NCBI GenBank assembly: GCA_017500825.1
Contig: JAFVYB010000010.1
Coordinates: 1-32,303, forward strand
Length of the DNA stretch: 32,303 nt
DNA from: Myxococcaceae bacterium
Lineage (GTDB): Bacteria > Myxococcota > Myxococcia > Myxococcales > UBA5297
Direction of reading: 5' to 3'
In this document: in pieces, positions 1-10,026 of the stretch
Numbering within the stretch: position 1 is the first letter of the stretch
How the letters are laid out: the number at the start of each line of letters is the position of its first letter
Translations under genes and position numbers: made by a program
Notes under the pieces: generated by a model
Told to the model about the DNA's origin: nothing
Seen by the model: only the letters and a program-made list of their open reading frames with translations
The model's database searches: none

Positions 1-478
1 ACAATAAGGCGCGCGCTGAGGCACAAATAAAAAAAACAATTCTCAGGCGGGCAGGCGCGTTGGTTGTCGGGGAGCGCGTGGTCGCGGCGGTTTTTCTTTC
101 TTTTTGCGTGCCGCCTGGCTGTCGCGCGGCACCTGGTCGGCGAGGGAGGAGATGGCGTCTCGCGCGGCCATGTTTGGTGGCGCCTTGTTTGGCCGCGTCT
201 GCGTGATGAGCGGCGTCGTGATCGCGCCAAGCGCCAGAGTCCAACAAACAAATCCAATCCAACGATCGAACCCAATCCAACGGACAAACCCAGTCCAACC
301 CGCGTGCCGCATCCCCCCGACTCCTTCCCGCCTGCGCGTCGGGGTTCAAGCTAGGGACTCTGCCCGCGCGGGGCAGCCATCCATCCGGGCCGCCAGAACG
401 TCTCCTGGAGCTTACGGGGAAACGATTCAGGGCGGCGATTGACGGCGCCGCGCATCAAGGTCGGCGGGGGTGCCACTT
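1..478. other. Non-coding stretch downstream of the ABC-F gene
   Basis: I see no convincing gene here. The open frames that exist are short, low in complexity (Arg/Pro-rich) and lack a ribosome binding site. The stretch holds an A-rich segment at about 27-40, a T-rich segment at 90-105, an 18-base tandem repeat from 253, and a GC hairpin at 360-376 (CTGCCC paired with GGGCAG) that lies on the exit side of the ABC-F gene but has no U tract. No tRNA fold was recognised. The window edge may cut off a gene to the left. Confidence 0.5.
253..299. repeat. 18-base tandem repeat, about 2.6 copies
   Basis: Copies start at 253, 271 and 289. The first two differ at only a few positions (core CCAATCCAACG), and the third matches for about 11 bases. 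The unit is a multiple of three, but none of the frames through it looks like a real protein. Confidence 0.5.
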
Positions 479-2440
<1,962 letters not shown>

Positions 2441-2537
2441 GGGCGCGGGGCCCAAGCACATTCGCCCTGCCAAGGGAAGGGGCGCGGCGAGGTTGCGCCA
2501 GAGGCGGTTGGAGGCGTCGGCCCAGTTAAAATTCCGG

Positions 2538-2566
2538 TTGATCCCTCGCTCCACGGGCCCGTAGGG
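2538..2566 (+). promoter_or_regulatory. Promoter of the PP2C gene
   Basis: -35 TTGATC at 2538-2543, 17-base spacer, -10 GTAGGG at 2561-2566 (or TAGGGT with an 18-base spacer). It is followed at 2568-2581 by GCGCCGC and seven T, the block shared by several promoters in the window. The start codon is at 2604. Confidence 0.6.
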
Positions 2567-2603
2567 TGCGCCGCTTTTTTTATCTCCCCCTCGAAAGAGA
2601 GCC

Positions 2604-3359
2604 ATGAACGTCATTTACAAAGGTCTTTCAGATACAGGGCGCAAGCGCGGCCATAACGAGGACAGTTTCCTGATCGACGAGGAGCTGTCCCTTTTCATTG
2701 TTGCCGACGGCATGGGTGGACACGCGGGTGGCGGCACAGCGTCGCGGCTCGCCGTCGAGACCGTGGACATGGTGGTGCGCGAGGCCTGGGCCATGGATGA
2801 CAGCCCGCTCAAAGAGGATTGCCCTCTGCAGTCGTCTCGCATCCCCTCGGTCCTGCGGCGCGCGGTCCAGGAGGCCTGCTTCAAAATTTACGAAGCGGCC
2901 CAGAATAATTCGCACCTGGCGGGGATGGGCACGACGACGGTCGCGCTGCTGATTCACGGCAATCACGCCTTCTTTGCCCACGTCGGCGACAGCCGCATCT
3001 ATCTGATTCGTGGCCAGCTCGTGCAGCAGGTGACCGAGGACCACAGCTTGGTGAACGAGCAGATTCGCGCCGGCATGATCACGGCCGAGGAGGCGCTCAA
3101 GAGCCGCTACAAGAACATCATCACGCGATCGGTCGGGTTTGAGCCGACGGTGCAGGTGGACGTGATGGGCCTTGTCTGCGAGCCGGGCGACACCTTTGTT
3201 CTGTGTTCAGACGGCATGTCGAACCTGGTGCGCGAGAACGACATCCTGAGACTGACCTCGACGGACGACCTGGAGGCTGCCGTCCAGGGAATGGTGGATC
3301 TCGCCAATGAACGCGGGGGCGACGACAACATCACCGTCGTTTCGGCCAGGGTGCTCTGA
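2604..3359 (+). CDS. PP2C-family Ser/Thr protein phosphatase
   Basis: A cytoplasmic metal-dependent protein phosphatase of 251 residues, the bare catalytic domain size of bacterial Stp/PrpC proteins. Family motifs appear in order: RGHNEDSF near residue 15, [11 protein letters not shown] near 33, [45 protein letters not shown] and GGDDNITVV at the C-terminus. The aspartates of the DGMGG, SDG and DDN motifs are the expected Mg/Mn ligands, and all are present. The start ATG follows GAAAGAGAG at suitable distance. It is probably the partner of Ser/Thr kinases such as the one encoded at 7789-9855, but the two genes are not neighbours, so the pairing is inference. It has its own promoter, and another promoter follows it, so it is probably transcribed alone. 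Confidence 0.95.
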   Translation: MNVIYKGLSDTGRKRGHNEDSFLIDEELSLFIVADGMGGHAGGGTASRLAVETVDMVVREAWAMDDSPLKEDCPLQSSRIPSVLRRAVQEACFKIYEAAQNNSHLAGMGTTTVALLIHGNHAFFAHVGDSRIYLIRGQLVQQVTEDHSLVNEQIRAGMITAEEALKSRYKNIITRSVGFEPTVQVDVMGLVCEPGDTFVLCSDGMSNLVRENDILRLTSTDDLEAAVQGMVDLANERGGDDNITVVSARVL

Positions 3360-3399
3360 GCCCCTCTTTCCCCTCTGGTGTCGCGCGCCAAAGAGCCGA

Positions 3400-3428
3400 T
3401 TGACGCTTTGGGACCGTCCGCATAGGGG
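3400..3428 (+). promoter_or_regulatory. Promoter of the lipoprotein pair
   Basis: -35 TTGACG at 3400-3405, 17-base spacer, -10 TAGGGG at 3423-3428, followed by AGCGCGCCTTTTGCC, which matches the shared initiation block. The first gene starts at 3493. Confidence 0.55.
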
Positions 3429-3492
3429 AGCGCGCCTTTTGCCGTCTGAAGCATCGGGCTTTGTCGGGCAGACAAAGCGCAAGGAACCCGCA

Positions 3493-3960
3493 ATGAACTT
3501 TTTGAATCGTCCATCGCGAATGTTTTCCCGACGCGCTCTGAGCGCGGCGCTCTTGGGGATTGCCGGTCAGCTGGTGGGATGTGGCCCTATCTCGACCATT
3601 CATTACATCCAGCAGACAAAGGCGGAGCTTGAGGCCGCTGAGACGGCAGACGCAGAGCACCTCGCTCCCTACGAATACACGGCGGCGGTCGCATACTTGG
3701 ACAAGACGCGGGAAGAGCATGGTTACGCCGATTTTTCAGTCGCGCGGGATTTTGGCGAGAAGGCGCTGAAATTTGCCCGTAGTGCTCACGTCAAGGCCAT
3801 GGAGGCCAAGGCGGATGGAGCGTTGCCCCAGCCCCCGCCAGCATCCGACATCAATGTCGCTGCGGAAGCCGCTGATGCGGTGATCGCTGATTCGGAAGCG
3901 GACGAGCCTGTGCTTCCCACAGAGACGACGGTTGAGGGCGACGAGCCTCGCCTGCCCTGA
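3493..3960 (+). CDS. DUF4398-like lipoprotein
   Basis: A protein of 155 residues with a basic N-terminus (FLNRPSRMFSRR), a hydrophobic stretch and a lipobox ending LVGC at about residue 33, so it is predicted to be a lipoprotein. The mature part has two helices with the pattern AxxAEHLAPYEYTAAVAYLDK and DFGEKALKFARSAH, which resembles the DUF4398 helical family. The tail is rich in Pro, Glu and Asp. The start at 3493 is chosen because it gives the signal peptide directly; the frame upstream runs back into the phosphatase gene. It lies 50 bases before an OmpA protein that carries the same helical motif, so both probably act at the outer membrane or periplasm. The molecular function is unknown. 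Confidence 0.8.
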   Translation: MNFLNRPSRMFSRRALSAALLGIAGQLVGCGPISTIHYIQQTKAELEAAETADAEHLAPYEYTAAVAYLDKTREEHGYADFSVARDFGEKALKFARSAHVKAMEAKADGALPQPPPASDINVAAEAADAVIADSEADEPVLPTETTVEGDEPRLP

Positions 3961-4010
3961 TGCACTTTTGCGCACCGCGCCCAGGCCGGTGTTCCGAAGG
4001 AAGAATGTCG

Positions 4011-5324
4011 ATGCGCCCTGCCATCAGAGTTTTCGCAACCACCCAAGTTCTCTGCCTGTCCCTGGTCGCCGCTGGCTGTGTGAGTGGGAGTGCCCAGCGC
4101 GCCAAGAGCGCCATCATTCAGGCAGATATCGATCGGGCCCGCTCTACAGACGCTTATCGTTGCGCGCCCAGGGAGCTGGCACTGGCCGAGGCGCATCTGG
4201 ACTTCGCTGCGGGTGAGTATTCCGAAGGCAATAGCCTGAGAGCCGACGAGCACCTCACGATCGCCGAAGAAAACGCGCGCAAGGCAGTCCTTCTCTCTCG
4301 CGACTGTGGGCCGAAGAAGATCCTGATTGCGGCACCACCGCCCGTACTCAAGGTGGAGCGCGTCGATCGCGACGGCGACGGCATTGTCGACAATGAGGAT
4401 GTCTGTCCTGACGTGCCAGGCGTCGTCGAAAGCCGTGGCTGCCCCTTGGTGATCGACACGGACGGCGACGGCATTCCTGACGATGTCGATCGGTGCCCGA
4501 ACGACGCTGAGGACATGGACGTCTTTGACGACGAGGACGGCTGCCCTGATCCAGACAATGACGGTGACGGTGTCCTCGATATTGACGACGCCTGCGCCTA
4601 CGAGGCGGGGGTTGCCAGCGCCGATCCCAAGAAGCACGGCTGCCCGGTGTATGACCGCGACGGCGACGGCATCTTCGATGACGACGACGCCTGTCCTGAC
4701 GAGCCGGGTGTGGCGGATGCCGATCCCAAGAAGAACGGCTGCCCGGTGCGCGACCGCGACGGCGACACCATCCTTGACGATGTCGATGCCTGTCCTGACG
4801 AGCCGGGTGTGGCGGATGTCGATCCCAAGAAGAACGGCTGTCCGGTGCGCGATCGCGACGGTGACGGCATCCTCGACGATGTCGACGCCTGCCCGGACAA
4901 GCCCGGCGTCGCCGACCGCAATCCGAAGAAGAATGGCTGCCCGCGCAAGCTGCGCATGGTCGTCATCAAAGAGGACAAGATCGAGATCAAGCAGCAGATC
5001 AACTTCGCCACGGGCAAGGCGATCATCCGCGGCAAGAAGAGCTTCCAGATCCTCGATGAGGTCATCCTCGTCCTTAACGACAACCCGCGGATCAAGAAGC
5101 TGCGCGTCGAGGGCCATACCGACTCGACCGGCAAGAAGGCCTTCAACGTGAAGCTGTCGCAGTCACGCGCCCAGGCGGTGGTCGACTACATGGTGAAGAA
5201 AGGCATCGATCCCGAGCGCCTGGAAGCCATGGGCTTCGGTCCCGAAAAGCCCATCGCGCCGAACAACACGGCCAAGGGTCGCGCGCTCAATCGCCGCACA
5301 GAGTTCAACATCGTCAATCAGTAA
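4011..5324 (+). CDS. OmpA-family lipoprotein with thrombospondin type 3 repeats
   Basis: About 437 residues. A signal peptide ends in a lipobox AAGC (Cys about 23). Residues 30-100 form a DUF4398-like helical part (APRELALAEAHLDFAAGEYSEG) like that of the preceding gene. Residues about 118-315 hold six acidic Ca-binding type 3 repeats (DxDGDGxxDxxDxCP). Residues about 325-437 are an OmpA peptidoglycan-binding domain (INFATGKAII, EGHTDSTG, LSQSRAQAVVDYM, GFGPEKPI, NRRTEF). It should tie the outer membrane to the cell wall with a stiff Ca-dependent stalk. ATG 4011 sits 9 bases after AAGGA; ATG 4005 is only 3 bases after it, and an ATG at 3960 overlaps the previous stop but would bury the signal peptide. 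A terminator follows at 5366. Confidence 0.93.
   Translation: MRPAIRVFATTQVLCLSLVAAGCVSGSAQRAKSAIIQADIDRARSTDAYRCAPRELALAEAHLDFAAGEYSEGNSLRADEHLTIAEENARKAVLLSRDCGPKKILIAAPPPVLKVERVDRDGDGIVDNEDVCPDVPGVVESRGCPLVIDTDGDGIPDDVDRCPNDAEDMDVFDDEDGCPDPDNDGDGVLDIDDACAYEAGVASADPKKHGCPVYDRDGDGIFDDDDACPDEPGVADADPKKNGCPVRDRDGDTILDDVDACPDEPGVADVDPKKNGCPVRDRDGDGILDDVDACPDKPGVADRNPKKNGCPRKLRMVVIKEDKIEIKQQINFATGKAIIRGKKSFQILDEVILVLNDNPRIKKLRVEGHTDSTGKKAFNVKLSQSRAQAVVDYMVKKGIDPERLEAMGFGPEKPIAPNNTAKGRALNRRTEFNIVNQ
4554..4949 (+). repeat. 99-base in-gene repeat, four copies
   Basis: Units begin at 4554, 4653, 4752 and 4851. Each encodes 33 residues of the form DRDGDGxxDDxDACPD followed by a PGVADxDPKKNGCPVR-like part. 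The last three are nearly identical in DNA, so recombination could change copy number without breaking the frame. Confidence 0.85.
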
Positions 5325-5365
5325 CGGCGGCTTGGCTGGACTCGCGCTGAGCGCACACATTCAGG

Positions 5366-5400
5366 GCGGGGCGTTCTCGAACGGGGCGCCCCGCTTTTTT
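5366..5400 (+). terminator. Intrinsic terminator after the OmpA gene
   Basis: A perfect 8-base stem GCGGGGCG (5366-5373) / CGCCCCGC (5387-5394) with a 13-base loop, followed directly by six T (5395-5400). It lies 42 bases after the OmpA stop codon. Confidence 0.85.
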
Positions 5401-5489
5401 GAAGTAGACGCAGGACCCGAATCTGCCGCGCGCGCCATGCGCCCAGAAGCGCCTTTCCCCTTTTCGCCCTTTGCCTGAGGAGCTCCTCC

Positions 5490-5885
5490 ATGCGCCCAAC
5501 CAAGACCGTCGTCGGCGCGCTCATCGTCCGGGATGGCCGCTACCTGATCACTCAGCGTCCCCCCAAAGCCGTGTTGCCGCTGCTCTGGGAGTTTCCCGGC
5601 GGCAAGGTCGAGCCCGGCGAGGCGGAAGAGGCGGCGCTCAGACGTGAATTGCGCGAGCTGATGGGTGTCGAGGCGGTCGTTCACGAGCGCGTCCTGCACG
5701 TCCGGCACGCCTATCCGGATTACGACATCGACTTCAGCGTCTATCGATGTGAGCTCGCCTCGGTCGAAATCACCCACCTGCGCGTGAACGATCATCGCTG
5801 GGTGCCGGAGGAAGAACTCGACGACTACGACTTCCCCGCCGCTGATCAGAAGACGCTCGACATGCTTCTCCAAACGCCGGCGTGA
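5490..5885 (+). CDS. Nudix hydrolase, MutT-like, with altered Nudix box
   Basis: 131 residues, about the length of E. coli MutT (129). The fold is clear: VGALIVRDGRYLITQRP near the N-terminus, LWEFPGGKVEPGE at 32-44, and a Nudix box running to about residue 60. MutT-type enzymes hydrolyse oxidised or modified nucleoside triphosphates with Mg held by glutamates at 53, 56 and 57 (MutT numbering). Here Glu53 and Glu56 are present but position 57 is Leu (REL-R-EL-M-GV instead of REU-x-EE-x-GU). It could have reduced activity, another substrate or another metal arrangement. The start ATG follows GAGGAG, which lies inside a small GAGGAG/CTCCTC palindrome that could mask the ribosome site. It stands alone between a terminator and the ATPase gene. 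Confidence 0.88.
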   Translation: MRPTKTVVGALIVRDGRYLITQRPPKAVLPLLWEFPGGKVEPGEAEEAALRRELRELMGVEAVVHERVLHVRHAYPDYDIDFSVYRCELASVEITHLRVNDHRWVPEEELDDYDFPAADQKTLDMLLQTPA

Positions 5886-5970
5886 GGCGGGGCCAGGTGT
5901 CGCCGAATGTTCCATCCGGGCGCGTCATGTCCGCCAGCGGAGCTCGGGCGCTCGGCGGAGGTGGCGTGCC

Positions 5971-6924
5971 ATGAGCGGGCAGTGGCCGCAGCGGGCGCTT
6001 TTGGTGACGGGCAAAGGCGGCGTGGGCAAGACCGCTCTCAGCGCGGCGTTGGCGTGCGCGCAGGCCAAGGCGGGGCACAGGGTGCTCGTCGCCGAAATTG
6101 GCAGTGATGAGGATGAACCCTCGCCCTTGATTCGCGCGCTCGGTGGCAGCCGCCCGCGTGATGGTGGCCTCAGGCCGATCCTTCCCGGGCTCGAAGCTGT
6201 CCGCCTCACGCCCCAGACTGGGCAGCAGGGCTTTTTTCGCGACACCCTGCGCGTCAAGCTGCTCGTCGACGCGGCCATGCGCCTGTCCGCCATCCGCCGC
6301 TTTCTCTCGGCCGCGCCCGCGTTCAACGAGCTCGGCGTGCTCTACCAGCTCTTTCAGATGATGCGGGAGAAGCGCCCAGACGGTCAGCCGCGCTTTGAAC
6401 GCCTCGTCGTCGATACGCCTGCCACGGGACACGCGCTCGCCCTCACCCAGTTGCCGGAAATCGTCCTCAAGCTGATCCCGACAGGGCCAATCGGCGCGGC
6501 GACTGGAGCGGGACTCGGCGCTCTGCGCGATCCGCGGCGGACAGCCTGCATTGTGGTCACGCTGCCCGAAGTGTTGCCGGTGACCGAGGCGCTGGAGCTC
6601 GTCGAGGGGTTTGAACGGCGCGAGACGGCGGTCCGCGAGATTTGGGTCAATCGTGTGCCCGGCGATCCTTTTGAAGGCAGGCCCGAGGCAGGGCAGGCGG
6701 CGCGGGCGCTGTTCGCGAGCGAGGGAGCGATGTGGGGCGCGCGGACACTGGCGCGCATTGAGCGATCGCGCGCGGCGATTGAGCTTTTGAGGTCGCAGAG
6801 CCCACGGCCGCTTCGCCTGTTGCCCGAACACCTGCGCGAAGGACCGGCGCTCGTCGACGCGCTCGCCGAAGAGCTGTCACGCGACACATCGGGGGATTTG
6901 GTCGCTTCGCCTTCTGGCGATTGA
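5971..6924 (+). CDS. ArsA/GET3-like P-loop ATPase
   Basis: 317 residues. The N-terminus has the deviant Walker A of the SIMIBI class (GKGGVGKTALSAALA, about residues 14-28). Later comes LVVDTPATGHALALTQLPEIV, the form of the ArsA/Get3 switch region (usually DTAPTGHTLR). It is a single-domain protein, unlike the duplicated ArsA of arsenite pumps. I see neither the three arsenite-binding cysteines of ArsA nor the CxxC pair by which Get3 dimerises, so the name arsenical pump would be misleading. Related ATPases are common in myxobacteria and actinobacteria and are mostly uncharacterised. A good ribosome site GGAGGTGG ends 6 bases before the ATG. It is convergent with the ABC ATPase gene, 27 bases away. 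Confidence 0.85.
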   Translation: MSGQWPQRALLVTGKGGVGKTALSAALACAQAKAGHRVLVAEIGSDEDEPSPLIRALGGSRPRDGGLRPILPGLEAVRLTPQTGQQGFFRDTLRVKLLVDAAMRLSAIRRFLSAAPAFNELGVLYQLFQMMREKRPDGQPRFERLVVDTPATGHALALTQLPEIVLKLIPTGPIGAATGAGLGALRDPRRTACIVVTLPEVLPVTEALELVEGFERRETAVREIWVNRVPGDPFEGRPEAGQAARALFASEGAMWGARTLARIERSRAAIELLRSQSPRPLRLLPEHLREGPALVDALAEELSRDTSGDLVASPSGD

Positions 6925-6951
6925 TGGTCGCGTTCGCCCTCTGCGCAGGGG

Positions 6952-7770
6952 TCAGCCGCGTTCGGCGAAAGAACGCAACGCGAAGACGGGCCGTCCATCC
7001 TCGGCGCGCGCCTCGTTCAGCCCTGCGCCATAGAGCGATTCCAGGTTGTCGCGCCTGAGGAGCTCCCGAGAGTCGCCCACCTGGCAGGCGCCTCCTTCTC
7101 CCGGCATCAGCACCACCTGATCGGCCCATCGCGCGGCCAGATTGGGGTCGTGCAGAACGGCGATCACGCACAGTCCGCGCGCCACCCGGCGAGAGACGAT
7201 TTCCCAGAAGCGCGCCTGAAACTTGAGGTCGAGGAAGGCCGTTGGCTCGTCGAGCAGGAGCAGGCGTGGCGATTGGGCAAGCGCCTGGGCGAGATAGGCG
7301 CGGCGGCGTTCACCGCCAGAGAGCTGGTGGAGCGGGCGTGCGGCGAGAGCTGTGAGCGCGGTCTCTTCGAGGAGTTCATCGACCACCGCCTCGTCCTGCC
7401 TGGTGCTCCGTCCGAAGGCGTCCTGATGCGGCGACCGACCCAACATGACGAGCTCGCGCACCGTGAAGGGCACGTCGTTCGCGCCTTCCTGCTGCAGCAT
7501 GGCGAGCGAACGGGCCAAATCCTGCTTCGGCCAGCGTTCGACAGGCCTGTCGTCGAAAAGGATGTCGCCTTCTTGCGCGCGCACCAGCCCACTGAGAACG
7601 GCGAGCAGCGTGCTCTTGCCCGCGCCGTTGGGGCCCAAAATGGCCGTCACCTGCGCCGGGCACGCCTCAAAAGAGAGACCGTCAAAGAGCAATCGCTCAC
7701 CGCGCGTGAAGGAAATCCGCCGCACCCGCAGCAGGGGAGAACGGGCAGACGTCGTCGCGCCGTGGCTCAT
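6952..7770 (-). CDS. ABC transporter ATP-binding protein (FecE/HmuV type)
   Basis: 272 residues, one complete ABC domain: Walker A GPNGAGKST near residue 46, Q-loop in LAMLQQEG, RELVMLGRSPH, signature LSGGERRRAYLAQAL, Walker B LLLLDEPTAFLD and switch His in VLHD. RELVMLGRxPH and the short C-terminal tail are typical of ATPases for iron-siderophore, heme or cobalamin import (FecE, HmuV, BtuD). No permease or binding-protein gene is present nearby, so the substrate is open and the membrane partner must be encoded elsewhere. Only 18 bases separate it from the upstream kinase gene on the same strand, so the two are probably cotranscribed. Confidence in the ATPase call is high, and in the transport substrate low. 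Confidence 0.88.
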   Translation of the reverse strand: MSHGATTSARSPLLRVRRISFTRGERLLFDGLSFEACPAQVTAILGPNGAGKSTLLAVLSGLVRAQEGDILFDDRPVERWPKQDLARSLAMLQQEGANDVPFTVRELVMLGRSPHQDAFGRSTRQDEAVVDELLEETALTALAARPLHQLSGGERRRAYLAQALAQSPRLLLLDEPTAFLDLKFQARFWEIVSRRVARGLCVIAVLHDPNLAARWADQVVLMPGEGGACQVGDSRELLRRDNLESLYGAGLNEARAEDGRPVFALRSFAERG

Positions 7771-7788
7771 TTCGACTCCGACCCGCGG

Positions 7789-9855
7789 CTACTTGCGCTG
7801 CTCGCTGAGAGACGCCTCCAGGACCTTCAGGCTTTCCCAGAAATCGCGGCGCTCCTTGAGGAACGTCGGTGGCTTGATGGCCTGTTTTGAGCTCTTCACG
7901 AGTCGTTCGTGCTGCGTCGAGAGCGAGTCGTGGAACTCGCACATCATGGCCAGCTGATCGCATCCGCGGGCGGCCTTGAGGGCGATGAGTTCGGTGCTCA
8001 GCGACTGAAAGACCTCGGAGATCTCCTGCATCTCGTTGGGAATGCCTTCGCGGCGCAGCGCGGCGCGGGCCTTGTCCGGAGCGCGGACGCTGGGAGGGGC
8101 GCTCGCCTTGATGTCCTTGGGGAGCGGCAGCGGCGGCGGGATGTCCGGCGAGGTGTCTGCCCTTGGGCGGGACGGTTTGGGGCGTGGTCTGGGCGCGCTT
8201 TGTGGCTTGGGCGGCGCGACAGGTGTGGCCACCAGGGGCGTTGAGGCTTGCGGCTGAGAGGGCGCCTCGGTCTTTGAGTCGCTCATCAGCGCGAAGAAAC
8301 CCGCGCCCGCGCCGACAACGAGCACCAGGCCGGCGATCAGCGCGCCCATCCATTTGGTCGAACCGGCTTTGTCCTCGCCCGATTTTTTCTGAAGCGACGA
8401 GGCCGCGTCTTCATGGCGACCATCGGTTCGGTTCGGAGTTTCGACGGGTTCCTGATTGCGCTGGGCGGCGATCGGCTCGACCGCGGCGACGTTCACCGCC
8501 ACCTTGGGCGCCTCGGCTGGCGCGGACTCGCGGATTGTCTGTCGAGGTTTGGGATCAGGACGTGCCGAAGTGCGCTTGTCGGTTGTCGCCCGCATCGCCG
8601 TGGCGTTGGTCGCGCGCGCTGGCTCCTGTGAGCGGCTGGCGGGTTTAGTCGCCGGGACTTGATCGTGGGTTCGGCGAGGGCGCTTGCCCGATGGCTGCTT
8701 GTCCTGGAGCTGAGTCTGTGACGGGACGGCGGGCTGGGACACAGGGCGCAGCGGTTCGGGTCGTCTGGCACTCGCCGCGGTCTCGGTCGGGATCTGTCTG
8801 CTGGACGAAAGGTTGGGCGCGGGGGTGGGCTCGGCGGCTGGCGCGCTCTTGGGGATGGCCTTGCTGAGGGCGGCGATGTTGCGCCGTTCCTTCTCCACGT
8901 CGGCGGCGAACAGCTGGCTCATGTAGCTGGCCAGGGATTCGGGGCCAGCCATGGGGTCGATCTCCATCATCACCGCCGTCAGGCGGCCGCGCATCTCCTC
9001 GGCGCTGGCGAAGCGCTCGGCAGGATCGGGCGCGATGGCCTTTTGGAGCAGCTCGTCGAGCGACTGCGGCAGGTCGGGTCGGACCGTCCGGATCGACGGC
9101 ACCTCGGGATTGGCGACGCGGTGCATCAGCATCAGCGCCGACTCGCCGGTGTCGAAGGGATTCTTTCCCGCCAACATTTCCCAGAGGCAGATGCCCGCCG
9201 AGTAGAGGTCGCTGCGCTTGTCGACGATCTCGTGCAGGGCCTGTTCCGGCGCCATGTAGAAAATTTTGCCCACGACCATGCCGGCGCGCGTCTTTTGCTG
9301 CTGGGCGGCGCTGCTCTTGGCGAGGCCAAAGTCGATGAGCTTCACCTCACCCTCGTAGGAGACGAGGATGTTTTGCGGCGAGATGTCGCGGTGGACGAGG
9401 TTGAGCTCGGAGCCATCGCTGAGCGTCTTGCGGTGGGCGTAGGCCAGCGCGTCGAGGATGCGGACGATGATGTGGAGCGCCAGTCCGGCGGGCATCCGCG
9501 CCTTGGTCTCGCGCGTCCGGGAGAGGAGCTTGCGCAGGTCCTTCCCGTTCACGAACTCCATGGCGATGTAGTAGCTGCCGCCCTCGACCCCCATGTCGAG
9601 GATCTGCGCGATCGCGCCGTGGTGCAGCTGCATGAGGATTTTGGCCTCGGCCACGAAGCGCTGGACGAAGTCGCCCTCCTTGGCCAGCTCCGCCAGGATC
9701 TTCTTGATGACGATCAGCTTTTCGAAGCCCTCGGCGCCGGTCATCTGCGCCAGGAAGACCTCGCCCATGCCGCCTTTGGCGATGGGTTGCAGAAGTGTGT
9801 AGCGCGCGAATTTGCAGGGCTGGAACGGGCGCAGGCCGCCTTTGGGACTCGACAT
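7789..9855 (-). CDS. Membrane-anchored Ser/Thr protein kinase
   Basis: About 688 residues. The kinase domain spans about residues 18-285: glycine loop AKGGMGEVF (26-34), ATP lysine in VIKK (about 51), catalytic loop HRDISPQN (155-162), DFG at 175-177 and APEQ further on. HRDIS in place of HRDLK is frequent in myxobacterial kinases. A long linker rich in Ala, Pro, Ser, Thr and basic residues follows, then one membrane segment (about 501-524), a Pro-rich spacer and a C-terminal helical domain of about 95 residues with two cysteines. The kinase should be cytoplasmic and the end domain periplasmic, possibly a sensor. ATG 9855 is preferred because the frame beyond it runs through the promoter. The gene precedes the ABC ATPase gene by 18 bases. 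Confidence 0.93.
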   Translation of the reverse strand: MSSPKGGLRPFQPCKFARYTLLQPIAKGGMGEVFLAQMTGAEGFEKLIVIKKILAELAKEGDFVQRFVAEAKILMQLHHGAIAQILDMGVEGGSYYIAMEFVNGKDLRKLLSRTRETKARMPAGLALHIIVRILDALAYAHRKTLSDGSELNLVHRDISPQNILVSYEGEVKLIDFGLAKSSAAQQQKTRAGMVVGKIFYMAPEQALHEIVDKRSDLYSAGICLWEMLAGKNPFDTGESALMLMHRVANPEVPSIRTVRPDLPQSLDELLQKAIAPDPAERFASAEEMRGRLTAVMMEIDPMAGPESLASYMSQLFAADVEKERRNIAALSKAIPKSAPAAEPTPAPNLSSSRQIPTETAASARRPEPLRPVSQPAVPSQTQLQDKQPSGKRPRRTHDQVPATKPASRSQEPARATNATAMRATTDKRTSARPDPKPRQTIRESAPAEAPKVAVNVAAVEPIAAQRNQEPVETPNRTDGRHEDAASSLQKKSGEDKAGSTKWMGALIAGLVLVVGAGAGFFALMSDSKTEAPSQPQASTPLVATPVAPPKPQSAPRPRPKPSRPRADTSPDIPPPLPLPKDIKASAPPSVRAPDKARAALRREGIPNEMQEISEVFQSLSTELIALKAARGCDQLAMMCEFHDSLSTQHERLVKSSKQAIKPPTFLKERRDFWESLKVLEASLSEQRK

Positions 9856-9908
9856 ATTGGTGGCTGGGGAACGGGGAGCGTGGATGGGGTGGGCGAAAAA
9901 AGCGGCGC

Positions 9909-9938
9909 CCTTTAGCAGTCGGCGCGCGGCGTTGGACA
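9909..9938 (-). promoter_or_regulatory. Promoter of the kinase gene
   Basis: On the minus strand, a poor -35 TGTCCA (9933-9938), 17-base spacer and -10 CTAAAG (9910-9915). It is followed by GGCGCCGCTTTTTTCGCCC, a near-perfect copy of the shared initiation block. The block supports the call more than the -35 does. Confidence 0.5.
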
Positions 9939-10026
9939 GGGGCAAAACCAGCGCCTGTCGACCGAACGGACGCCTTGGCGCGGCGCGGTGGAGGGCAGCG
10001 GAAGTTCGGCTTTGCGTTGGCGTGTT

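Noticed and set aside
43..312. An 89-codon minus-strand frame with WIGF repeats
   Set aside because: The repeats come from the 18-base tandem DNA repeat; no ribosome site or recognisable domain.
300..380. tRNA-like GGTTCAAG segment
   Set aside because: No acceptor stem or anticodon arm could be folded around it.
3786..5117. A 443-codon minus-strand frame with regular repeats
   Set aside because: The repeats are the antisense reading of the calcium-binding repeats of the OmpA protein; no start signal or known domain.
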